Positions 50,644-58,523 of a stretch of DNA of 64,000 nucleotides are shown piece after piece. The notes beneath the pieces are model-generated. The model ran no database searches. It saw only the letters and a list, made by a program, of their open reading frames with translations, and had not been told where the DNA came from. This stretch comes from Acrocarpospora pleiomorpha (GTDB lineage: Bacteria > Actinomycetota > Actinomycetes > Streptosporangiales > Streptosporangiaceae): the NCBI RefSeq assembly GCF_009687885.1, contig NZ_BLAF01000007.1:186001-250000 (forward strand), written 5' to 3'. Numbering within the stretch: the stretch's first letter is position 1; every line of letters starts with the position of its first letter. The position numbers and the translations under genes are program-made.

Positions 50644-52740
50644 ATGAGACGCCCCCTCAGGTTGCTCCTGGCGACCGTGGCACTGTTGCCCCTCTCGTTA
50701 CTTTCGGTGACCCCTGTTTCCGCTGAGCCCGCGCCCGACCCCGAACTGCCCTGGCGCTACGATCACTGGCCGCAAACCCAGCCGTGGCAGCAGGACGCAC
50801 CCGGCGCGGCCCAGCTCCGCTCCCTGGGCGGTCAGCAGGGGCACCCAGCCCCGATCGACCCGCAGAACTGGAAGAACCCGGACCACATGACGTGGGCCGA
50901 CTACAAGAAGGTGCCGGGCACCAACTGGGCCGACCCCTCGGTGCCCGGCTCGACACGCACCTTCAAGGGCGCCCTGGTCCTGCTGGACTACCCCAACCAG
51001 CCCTTCGTCGTCACCCAGCCCAAGGGTTCGACGGTCTTCAAGAATCCCACCGCGGAGGCCCACGACATCCCCCGCGACCAGGTCGCCAAGTTCTACCAGG
51101 ACTTCCTCAACACCCCGAACGCGCTCAACCGCGGTCACACCATCCACGAGTACTGGATGGAGGACTCCGGCGGCCGGTACGGCGTGGACCTCACCGGTTT
51201 CGGCCCTTACACAATGCCGGGCAAGGACCACGAATACGCGCTGGAGTACCAGCGCAACTCCTGCCCGGCCGGGGACACCTGCAACAAGAACCTGCGCGCC
51301 GACGGCAACGCCGCCTGGCTGGCGGCGGTCGGCCCGGAGACCGTCGCCCAGTACGACTTCGTCTTCTTCGTCAGCGCCGGCCAGGACGAGTCGTCCACCT
51401 GGCAGGAGTTCGGCATGATGAAGTTCCCGACCAAGGAAGACGTCACCGACGAGTTCGGCCCCGACGACCCGGCCCTGCCGAACTGGTCGCCCACCCGCTA
51501 CGTGGAGTGGACGTCCTGGCAGGCGGGCTCGACCTTCTGGCCCAACGCCCGCTTCGGCGTCGACTCGGTCCAGGCGGAGAGCTCCGGCATGGGCGTGTAC
51601 GCCCACGAGTTCAGCCACATCATGGGCATCGCCGACAACTACAACAACCCGTACTCGATTCCGGCCCGCCGAGCGTACACCGGGATCTGGGAGATGCTCA
51701 GCCGGGGCAGTTTCAACGGCCCGGGCGGCCCGCACAGCCGCTGGATGATCCCGCCCACGGGAGGCGGTTCGATGGGCGCCCAGCACATGCTGCGCAACAA
51801 GATCAAGCTGAACATGGTCGACGAGGCGAACGTGCTGCGGCTGAACCGGGACGCGCTGGACGAGTCCGGGCTCGTGGTGGCGGAGGTGACGGCTCGGGCC
51901 GTACAGCCGGGGCCGAACGGGCTGATGGGGATCAACATCGCGATGGGCGCGGACCTGAGCCCGGCCTGTTCGACCAGCACCGACCCGCTCTGTGACGGCG
52001 GACGCTACAACAACTACACGGTCGAGGTCGTGGACCGGATGGGCGCGGACTCGTTCACGCCCGACTCCGGGGTGCTGCTGGCCAAGACCAAGGACCAGGA
52101 CCAGGCCCCGTTCGAGTGGGTCATCGACGCCAACCCGCAGGACATCGGCATGACCGACTACGTCCTGCCGGACGGCACCGCGGTCCCGATCACGATCGGC
52201 GACTACCGGCAGCTGTCGGACGCGCTGTTCCACGCGGGCGCCGACTCCGGCAGCGAGTTCGAGTTCACCGACGAGGCCAACCGCCTGCACTTCTACGTCC
52301 TGGACGTGAAGCGCTCCGGCAAGGGCGTGCTCTCCTACAAGGTGGCGGTCCGCTCGCTGGACGGCTCCGGCCCGCAGAAGCGCGGCGTCCAGGTGCTGCC
52401 CAGCATCGGCATCACCGCCGGTGACAGCGTCGCCACCTGCAAGTTCCCGGTGTTCAACACCGGCAAGAAGGCGGCTACCACCGCCCAGCACCCCGAGGAC
52501 GTGTCCGCCTACCTCAACAGTGACGTCTACCGCCTGACCGCCGAGGTGGAAGGCCGCGGCTGGACGGTCTCCCTGCCCAACCAGCTCGCCACCGCCGAGT
52601 TCGGCAAGAAGGTCACCGTGCCCGTTCACGTCCTGCGGGCCAAGGGCGGCGCGCTGCTCGCCAAGGTCAACCTGACGGCCACCTCGGAGAGCGACCCCAC
52701 CAAGAAGTCCAAGTCGACCTGCCTCGCCGTAGGCCGCTGA
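50644..52740 (+). CDS. Secreted M6 family metalloprotease (immune inhibitor A-like)
   Basis: A 698-residue exported zinc protease. The signal peptide is about residues 1-27 (LLLATVALLPLSLLSVTPVSA). The zinc motif HEFSHIMGIAD lies near residue 323, with Glu as general base and the downstream Asp as third ligand. The protein has an N-terminal pro-region and a C-terminal beta-sandwich region (about 400-698). M6 proteases degrade extracellular proteins. An AT-rich promoter with TATATAA lies just upstream and the leader is very short. A perfect palindrome follows the stop. Confidence 0.87.
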   Translation: MRRPLRLLLATVALLPLSLLSVTPVSAEPAPDPELPWRYDHWPQTQPWQQDAPGAAQLRSLGGQQGHPAPIDPQNWKNPDHMTWADYKKVPGTNWADPSVPGSTRTFKGALVLLDYPNQPFVVTQPKGSTVFKNPTAEAHDIPRDQVAKFYQDFLNTPNALNRGHTIHEYWMEDSGGRYGVDLTGFGPYTMPGKDHEYALEYQRNSCPAGDTCNKNLRADGNAAWLAAVGPETVAQYDFVFFVSAGQDESSTWQEFGMMKFPTKEDVTDEFGPDDPALPNWSPTRYVEWTSWQAGSTFWPNARFGVDSVQAESSGMGVYAHEFSHIMGIADNYNNPYSIPARRAYTGIWEMLSRGSFNGPGGPHSRWMIPPTGGGSMGAQHMLRNKIKLNMVDEANVLRLNRDALDESGLVVAEVTARAVQPGPNGLMGINIAMGADLSPACSTSTDPLCDGGRYNNYTVEVVDRMGADSFTPDSGVLLAKTKDQDQAPFEWVIDANPQDIGMTDYVLPDGTAVPITIGDYRQLSDALFHAGADSGSEFEFTDEANRLHFYVLDVKRSGKGVLSYKVAVRSLDGSGPQKRGVQVLPSIGITAGDSVATCKFPVFNTGKKAATTAQHPEDVSAYLNSDVYRLTAEVEGRGWTVSLPNQLATAEFGKKVTVPVHVLRAKGGALLAKVNLTATSESDPTKKSKSTCLAVGR

Positions 52741-52752
52741 ACCCGCTTTGAA

Positions 52753-52774
52753 GGGTACGGCGATCGCCGTACCC
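52753..52774. terminator. Perfect 22-base palindrome after the protease gene
   Basis: GGGTACGGCGATCGCCGTACCC forms an 8-bp stem with a 6-base loop, or more if the loop pairs, 12 bases after the protease stop. CTCATT follows. It is a likely terminator. Confidence 0.7.
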
Positions 52775-52879
52775 CTCATTGACTTCCGGAGGGCACTAGG
52801 GAACTTCCCGGCACTGCCCCCGAGGCCAGGTGATGCCGTCCTTTCCTACCGTTTCGGATATCAGACAACGGGAGGAACC

Positions 52880-53323
52880 ATGGCATTCACCTCTGGCAGT
52901 TTCCAGATTCCGTTCGGGCTGTCCCCGGCCCTGCTCAGCGGAAAGATCCAGGCCGAACTGGTCGACGTGGGCGGCGGCCCACCCGCCGACGTCCTCAAGG
53001 CGGGAGACCCCTTCCAGGTCAACCTCACCTGGGAGCTCACCGGCTCCCTCGCGCCCATGATCGGCGGCACCTGGCAGCTCCGCCTGCTGATCGACGAGAT
53101 CGGCGGCCCGCACGACGCGCCCTTCCCGGCGGCCCCCCAGACCAAGCCCCTCACCGGCCTCAACGCCTACAACGACGCCATCGTCGTCACCACCGGCCTC
53201 CCCGCCGGCGCGGGCGGCAGCAGCTACGCGATCGTCGCCTCCCTCAGCTACCTCAACGTCGCCGGCACCCCCGGCGCCATGGGCGGCTTCGTGGACCTCG
53301 GTCTCGTCAGCGTCATCGCCTGA
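52880..53323 (+). CDS. Hypothetical protein, beta-rich
   Basis: A 147-residue protein without a recognised family. It is Gly/Pro/Leu-rich with alternating hydrophobic segments suggesting a beta-sandwich (FQVNLTWELTGSLAPMIGGT). It has no signal peptide from the ATG at 52880, which has GGGAGG just upstream; an earlier ATG at 52748 lies inside the terminator region and was rejected. It sits alone between the protease and the second ECF module. Confidence 0.65.
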   Translation: MAFTSGSFQIPFGLSPALLSGKIQAELVDVGGGPPADVLKAGDPFQVNLTWELTGSLAPMIGGTWQLRLLIDEIGGPHDAPFPAAPQTKPLTGLNAYNDAIVVTTGLPAGAGGSSYAIVASLSYLNVAGTPGAMGGFVDLGLVSVIA

Positions 53324-53456
53324 CATCCTGGGGAGGCGACGATCAAGGGGGAACGTCGCCTCCCACCAGGGCTGCGTGAAAGTGGATGGGCGGATCGGGA
53401 GATACAGGGTGTCCGCCGCTCGCAGCCGAAGGAACGCACATGACGGGAAGACCATC

Positions 53457-54047
53457 GTGACCACGGTGTCCTGGGCCGGGCATCGGGCTGGGGACGCCGA
53501 GGTGGTGCGGCGGTCGCTGGCCGAGTCCGAGCGGTTCAGTGTGATCTTCGATGCGTATTTCGCGGAGATCCATCGCTATGTGACGCAGCGGCTGGGGCCC
53601 GACAGCGCGGAGGACGTGGTCGCGGAGACGTTTCTCACCGCGTTCCGGAAACGGGCGCGGTATGACCCGTCTCGTGCGAGCGTCCGGGTCTGGTTGTACG
53701 GCATCGCCAGCAATCTCATCCGCCGCCACCATCGCACCGAGGTCCGTACCCTGCGAGCACTCGGACGGCACGGCCCAGATCCCGATTTTCCGGGACATGA
53801 GGATGAGGTCTCCGCGCAGGTGAGCGCCGAGAGCCTGCGTCCGGACATCGCGACGGCCGTCGCGGAGTTACATCAGCGGGATCGTGACGTGCTGCTGCTG
53901 GTCGCGCTGGCAGACCTCAGTCACGAGGAGATCGCCGCCGCGCTGGGGATCCCGTACGGGACGGTGGGTTCGCGGCTGAATCGCGCCCGGCGCAAGCTGC
54001 GGGCGGCGCTGGGCGACAGCAACCCGATGGGGAGCGACCATGGATGA
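53457..54047 (+). CDS. ECF-subfamily RNA polymerase sigma factor
   Basis: A sigma factor of about 196 residues. Region 2: FSVIFDAYFAEIHRYVTQRL through EDVVAETFLTAFRK. Region 4: RDVLLLVALADLSHEEIAAA, then GIPYGTVGSRLNRARRKL. The start is uncertain; GTG at 53457 follows a GGGAAG stretch. It overlaps the CU044_5270 gene by eight bases. It is a second, divergent copy of the module at 27.6 kb. Confidence 0.87.
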   Translation: MTTVSWAGHRAGDAEVVRRSLAESERFSVIFDAYFAEIHRYVTQRLGPDSAEDVVAETFLTAFRKRARYDPSRASVRVWLYGIASNLIRRHHRTEVRTLRALGRHGPDPDFPGHEDEVSAQVSAESLRPDIATAVAELHQRDRDVLLLVALADLSHEEIAAALGIPYGTVGSRLNRARRKLRAALGDSNPMGSDHG

Positions 54048-55035
54048 GCTGACGCGGGTCCGCGAACTGTACGGCGAACCGAAGCCGGACCCGGCTCTCA
54101 AGGCCCGGGTGGGCGCCCTGCTCGAAGCCGAAGCGCGGCGGCGGCTGCGCAGGCCGTGGACGGTGGCGCTGGCCGGGCTGGCGGCTGCCTCGGCGGCGGC
54201 GGCGGTCATCGCTCTGCCCGGAGGATCTCCGGGCGTTCCTGGAGCGACTCCCACGTCGGGGCGGTCGATTCTGCTGGCGGCGGCGGATACCGCGGAGTCG
54301 GGGACGGTGCAGGCCGGGGCGTACTGGCGGGTCAGGAAGCTGGTGCGGCAGCGGTATCCGGAGATGCTGGGCGAGGGCGGGAACCGGTATTGGATGGTCG
54401 ATCGCCGCATTTCGGAGCAGTGGGTTTCCCGGACTGGCAAGGTCTGGGCTGGTGCGGTCTCGCTGGGGGCGGAACCGGCCGAACCGGCCGACCGGGAGGC
54501 CTGGCTCCAGGAAGGCTCGCCCGCCGAATGGCCTGGGCACCAGGTGTTCACAGCACCGGGGCCGAGCACGCTCGCGGCCGTGCGCGGCGGGGTGGCGTTC
54601 AGCATGGCGGGGCAGCCGATGACGTTCGCGCAGATCAGCAGCCTCCCGGTCGACCCCGCCGCGCTTCGCGCCCACGTCGCGAAGATCGCGTCGGCGGACG
54701 AGGGTGTGGTGGCGGACGCGCTCAGCGGTCTGCTCTGGAGCAAACCGTCTCCCCCTGATGTACGGGCTGCGGCCTACCGTGCTCTCGCGGATCTGCCGAA
54801 TGTCACCTACCTCGGCACACAAACCGACGAATCGGGCAGAACTGAAGCGGCGTTCTCCTTCGCGCTGCGAGAGCCGTCCGGACTGGCCCAGCGGACATTG
54901 ATCATCGACACCGGGAACTCCCAGATCATTTCCTCCACCACCGACGCGGCCGGGGTGAAGAACGACCGGATCGAACTGGTCCTGGAAGCCGGCTGGACAA
55001 ACGAAAAACCATCCGCGCCGCACCCTCCGGACTGA
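54040..55035 (+). CDS. CU044_5270 family protein, ECF partner
   Basis: A 331-residue protein. The short cytoplasmic N terminus begins MDELTRVRELYGEPKPDPAL; one transmembrane helix lies near residues 43-60 (VALAGLAAASAAAAVIALPG); the rest is a large extracellular domain. It is the presumed membrane partner or anti-sigma of the ECF factor encoded just before. The last codons lie in the first unit of an 81-bp tandem repeat, so the C terminus may vary between strains. Confidence 0.83.
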   Translation: MDELTRVRELYGEPKPDPALKARVGALLEAEARRRLRRPWTVALAGLAAASAAAAVIALPGGSPGVPGATPTSGRSILLAAADTAESGTVQAGAYWRVRKLVRQRYPEMLGEGGNRYWMVDRRISEQWVSRTGKVWAGAVSLGAEPAEPADREAWLQEGSPAEWPGHQVFTAPGPSTLAAVRGGVAFSMAGQPMTFAQISSLPVDPAALRAHVAKIASADEGVVADALSGLLWSKPSPPDVRAAAYRALADLPNVTYLGTQTDESGRTEAAFSFALREPSGLAQRTLIIDTGNSQIISSTTDAAGVKNDRIELVLEAGWTNEKPSAPHPPD

Positions 55036-55160
55036 CCGCGCAACGACCAAGCCGAACTGATCTCGGAAGCCTGGTTGGACGAACGAAAGACCATCCGCGC
55101 CGTATCCCCGGGATGACCGCCTAACGACCAAGCCGAACTCGCCCCGGAAGCCTGGTTGGA
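54984..55160. repeat. 81-bp tandem repeat over the 3' end of the CU044_5270 gene
   Basis: Units begin with GGAAGCC at 54984, 55065 and 55146: exactly 81 bases (27 codons) apart. The first copy encodes the protein's last residues and includes the stop; the second is non-coding downstream; the third is partial. Shared blocks include CGAAxxACCATCCGCGCCG and CAACGACCAAGCCGAACT-like stretches. Confidence 0.8.
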
Positions 55161-55237
55161 CGAACGCGCCGGGCGTCCCCGTTTCCCTGTAACTCCCCCG
55201 GCCCTCGGGGTCCCTTTCTCTCGTTTGGAGCAATCGC

Positions 55238-56842
55238 TTGTTTCGGCATGCCCTCATGAAGATGGTGGATTCGCGTCTCTCGCTGGCTACGAGCGACGGC
55301 CCGGTGGTCGCAGGTCCTGGTGGGATCTCGATCGATGTGGATCAGGTGATGGCAGGGCGTGTCGGATTTGTCGGGCTGCCTGTCGTTGATCTGGGGCGGG
55401 ATATCGACTGGCGGGCCGATCCACACCGCAACCGGTCGTGGATGTTGAATCTGCACACGTTGCGATGGATGGGCGGGCTTGTCGTCGCGTACGAGAAGGG
55501 CGGGGATCGGGCGCTGCTGGAACGTGCGGCCGAGATCGCCGAGGACTGGGTGCGGAAGAACTCGCGGCGCTGGACGGGGGTCAGCGCGTGGGCGTGGGCG
55601 GAGCATTCGGTGGCGCTGCGGGCTCCCGCGCTGGTCCGGCTGAGCGCACATGTACGGGCGAACTGGCTGTCCAGGAGCCTGATCGAACATGCTCGCGTAC
55701 TGTCCGATCCCGCCCTCTACCGGCACGGACACAACCACGGCCTGGACCAGGACATCGCGCTACTGTCGATCGGCTGCCGCTTCCGCCGAAGGCAGTGGAC
55801 AGACCTGGCGATCAGCCGCATGGCGGCGTCGGCGAAACTCGCGATCGACGACCAGGGCGCACTACACGAGCAGGCCCCCAGATACGGCGTCTACGTGCAC
55901 AGACGGCTGGGTATCGGGCTGGACGCGATCAGAGAGTGTGGGGCCGTGACCCCCGAAGGTCTGAAGGAACGGCGCCGGTCGCTGGAGACCTACGTGAGTC
56001 ACGCCACCCAACCGGACGGACGTCTGGTACCGATCGGGGACACTCCGGCCGACACCCGCCCGACGGGCTTCCGCAACGAGGAGGCGACGGTCAAGGTCTT
56101 CGACAGCGGTTACGTGTTCGGGCGTACCCGATGGAACGACCGCAGCTCGGCGTACTACTCGATCAGGTTCGGGTCGGCGCGGAAGTTACACGGTCATGAG
56201 GACCATCTGGGTGTGACGTATCACGCGCATGGCCGGGACATTCTGGTGGAGGCAGGGTTCCATTCGTACGAGAAGGACGCCTACCGGGAGTGGACGACCT
56301 CACCGGAGGCGCACAATGTCCCAGTCGTGGTCGGCGGGGAGTTCCGTCCGGGTACGGCCACGCGTCTGGAACACTCTGATGTGGGACCGACGCGGCAGAG
56401 TTTCCAGCTGGCCGACGACGCATACGGGGTAGTGCGCACAAGGTCGGTGCTGGTCAATCATGGTCCCGATCTGATGGTCGTGCTGGATGAGGTTCCGGAA
56501 GGTGCTCAGCTGCGTAGCCTGTGGCATCTCGCGCCGTCGCTCCGGGTGATCTCGAACCGCGATGGCCGCGTGGTGGTGGCGAACGGGAACTGGCGGGCGA
56601 CCATGGTGTTCCTCCCGGCCGGGGAGCCGGAGGTGCGCCAGGGCACAGTCTCCCCTGGCTACCTGCGCAAAGTGGAGACGACGTCGGTGCTCTCACCGCC
56701 GGGCACCAGGGTGCTGACCTTGATCGTGCCGGGTACCGATGATCCGGAGGTCTCCTTCCGCGGCGGCGGAATCACGGTCGGCGGTGTGTCACTTCTCACC
56801 GTGCCGCTTCCCGGCATTCCACTGCGGCGTACCCTGAAATAA
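55238..56842 (+). CDS. Heparinase II/III-like polysaccharide lyase family protein
   Basis: A 534-residue protein. The N-terminal alpha/alpha toroid domain (about 40-270) contains HGHNHGLDQDIALL. The beta-sandwich domain (about 310-530) has the family motif HGHEDHLGVTYHAHGRDILVE and the EAHNVPVV segment. These enzymes cleave uronic-acid glycans such as heparin or alginate. No classical signal peptide is seen, so its location is uncertain. The start is TTG at 55238 with GGAG upstream; ATG at 55256 is an alternative. It may act on the glycan made by the locus at 29-37 kb (inference). Confidence 0.82.
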   Translation: MFRHALMKMVDSRLSLATSDGPVVAGPGGISIDVDQVMAGRVGFVGLPVVDLGRDIDWRADPHRNRSWMLNLHTLRWMGGLVVAYEKGGDRALLERAAEIAEDWVRKNSRRWTGVSAWAWAEHSVALRAPALVRLSAHVRANWLSRSLIEHARVLSDPALYRHGHNHGLDQDIALLSIGCRFRRRQWTDLAISRMAASAKLAIDDQGALHEQAPRYGVYVHRRLGIGLDAIRECGAVTPEGLKERRRSLETYVSHATQPDGRLVPIGDTPADTRPTGFRNEEATVKVFDSGYVFGRTRWNDRSSAYYSIRFGSARKLHGHEDHLGVTYHAHGRDILVEAGFHSYEKDAYREWTTSPEAHNVPVVVGGEFRPGTATRLEHSDVGPTRQSFQLADDAYGVVRTRSVLVNHGPDLMVVLDEVPEGAQLRSLWHLAPSLRVISNRDGRVVVANGNWRATMVFLPAGEPEVRQGTVSPGYLRKVETTSVLSPPGTRVLTLIVPGTDDPEVSFRGGGITVGGVSLLTVPLPGIPLRRTLK

Positions 56843-56866
56843 CCGGCTACGTGAGAAGGTTTCGAG

Positions 56867-57388
56867 ATGGCCCACGTTCACGACGCGTCTTGCGCGGTCG
56901 CCCACGAGGAAGCCGCTCCGAGCGAGGAGACGCGCACACTTGTCGCAGTCTTCGCCTCCCCCATGGCCGGATTCCTCCTGAAATACGGCACTGATCTGGG
57001 CTACCGGCCGATCTTGTTCGAACCGGATCCAGACCGGATCGTCGAGTTTCCCGGCGTGAAGCGAGTCACCGAGCCCACCGCAGAGTTCGATGAAACGGCC
57101 GACGTCGTCGTCACCGACCACCATCGGGACGGGATCGGGCCGATACTCCGCGATGTCCTCGGATATCCAGTCCGGTGGATCGGAATCATCGGAAGCCCTC
57201 GCCACCAAGGACCCCACGTCCAGGCGCTCACCGAACTGGGAGTCGCCGAGTCGGAGATCGCCCGAGTGCACCGACCGATCGGGCTTGACATCGGATCACG
57301 CACCCCACCGGAGATCGCCATCGCCACCCTCGCCGGACTGATCGCCGACCGCAACAACCGTCCAGGCGGGTTCGCCTTCGCCCGATAA
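56867..57388 (+). CDS. XdhC-type Rossmann domain protein
   Basis: A 173-residue protein matching only the C-terminal Rossmann domain of XdhC/CoxI molybdenum-hydroxylase maturation factors (WIGIIGSPRHQGPHVQALTE and PIGLDIGSRTPPEIAIATLA). The usual N-terminal Cys-containing XdhC domain is missing. No molybdenum hydroxylase gene is nearby. A solitary domain may deliver cofactor elsewhere or have another role. The convergent gap downstream (57389-57639) shows no gene or clear hairpin to me. Confidence 0.78.
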   Translation: MAHVHDASCAVAHEEAAPSEETRTLVAVFASPMAGFLLKYGTDLGYRPILFEPDPDRIVEFPGVKRVTEPTAEFDETADVVVTDHHRDGIGPILRDVLGYPVRWIGIIGSPRHQGPHVQALTELGVAESEIARVHRPIGLDIGSRTPPEIAIATLAGLIADRNNRPGGFAFAR

Positions 57389-57639
57389 CCGCTCGCCAGT
57401 TGGACCGGGTCGCGAGGATCCCGCGCTGGCCTACAGACCGACTCCCCGCGCCCCGCCCGCTCGACCGGATCGCGAGAGTCCTGGAACATGCCGCCGCACC
57501 CGGGCAGCACCGACGACCACATCCCAGCCAAACACCTCCATCAGGATCACGTGTTCGTCAGCGAGTGGCTCTCCGACGTCTAGGCGTGCGGGGCCCTCCG
57601 CGCCACGAAGGACCTGAGGTTACGGGGTGGCCGACTAAG

Positions 57640-58008
57640 CTATTTCCCTCCAAGATCAATTGTCGATCTCCAGCGGCGCTCGATTTCGTCGGGCGCCGCA
57701 ATCGGCGAGAAGTCGGGATCGAACATGGATATTATTTCCCTGGATTCGATCATCGATATCCCGGCCACCTCGCGAAGAAGTCTCATAAAGTTAAACGGAG
57801 TCAAAGCATACGACTCACGGCCGCGCCAAAAATCAAGCAACTCGGCAAGGCTACATCCTTGTGCGATCAGCTTGCGAGCTTCGATGAAGAATTCTCCCAT
57901 CATATCTCTAGCATCAGGATTACCTTGGAGCAAACGAGGTGCTCCGATATAGTCATCAATGGCCTCCCGGAGATGCCGTTCCGCAGCGACCCTCAGTTCG
58001 TGGCTCAA
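57640..58008 (-). CDS. Hypothetical protein, low-GC pair (downstream)
   Basis: A 122-residue, probably cytoplasmic helical protein with no recognised family (LLDFWRGRESYALTPFNFMR, then FDPDFSPIAAPDEIERRW). The start is TTG at 58008, with weak ribosome site, and it overlaps the upstream gene by 53 bases in another frame. Base composition is visibly lower in G+C than neighbours, suggesting acquisition from elsewhere. Small overlapping low-GC genes like this are often immunity or toxin-antitoxin type, but nothing here proves it. Confidence 0.6.
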   Translation of the reverse strand: MSHELRVAAERHLREAIDDYIGAPRLLQGNPDARDMMGEFFIEARKLIAQGCSLAELLDFWRGRESYALTPFNFMRLLREVAGISMIESREIISMFDPDFSPIAAPDEIERRWRSTIDLGGK

Positions 58009-58519
58009 CAGTCATCCAATTCTTGGATGACTTCAGCAGACATCCTCCGTCTAGCTGGGCAATCACTCGGTCGTCGAGCGCTGCAGCCACGAACTGTGTC
58101 TGCTTGCTGCGTGCTTCATAAAGCCTGAATTTCGACATTCGAGGATCGCTGGGATGAGCCCACCAAAGGTGTGGAGTCAATAGGTCGCGATGGCCGTCGG
58201 CGACAACGAATCCCTTTTCTCCCACCTGCATGAAATCACGAACAACCATCATGCAATCATAGTTGTACTCACCCTTCCCATAATACTCCAACGAACATTC
58301 GACCACTTTTATAAAACGAGACATAGCGGCCCGAATTAGCACTCTGTTACATTCTTCGATCGGCAGGGCCGCCAGAAACTCCAGTTGAGAATACCTTGAG
58401 TAGATAGGAAACTGATCCCATGGGTCGGCATACATAAGACCAGAGTCAATTCCCCAATCCTCTTCGTCCAGAAGATGCGTCAGTTCTTCAACGAAGCGAC
58501 TGTCCAACTCAATGGGCAT
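57956..58519 (-). CDS. Hypothetical protein, low-GC pair (upstream)
   Basis: A 187-residue protein of unknown family: acidic N terminus (SRFVEELTHLLDEEDWGIDS), an aromatic middle (YSRYSQLEFLAALPIEECNR) and no signal peptide. G+C is clearly lower than in flanking genes. The ATG at 58519 is four bases from the stop of the phytase-like gene (58524), so it may be transcribed from that promoter although its composition suggests separate origin. The last 17 codons overlap the next gene. Confidence 0.62.
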   Translation of the reverse strand: MPIELDSRFVEELTHLLDEEDWGIDSGLMYADPWDQFPIYSRYSQLEFLAALPIEECNRVLIRAAMSRFIKVVECSLEYYGKGEYNYDCMMVVRDFMQVGEKGFVVADGHRDLLTPHLWWAHPSDPRMSKFRLYEARSKQTQFVAAALDDRVIAQLDGGCLLKSSKNWMTVEPRTEGRCGTASPGGH

Positions 58520-58523
58520 AGAG

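Noticed and set aside
57400..58128. A 242-codon plus-strand frame
   Set aside because: It is antisense to the low-GC pair over most of its length, has no ribosome site and no family resemblance.
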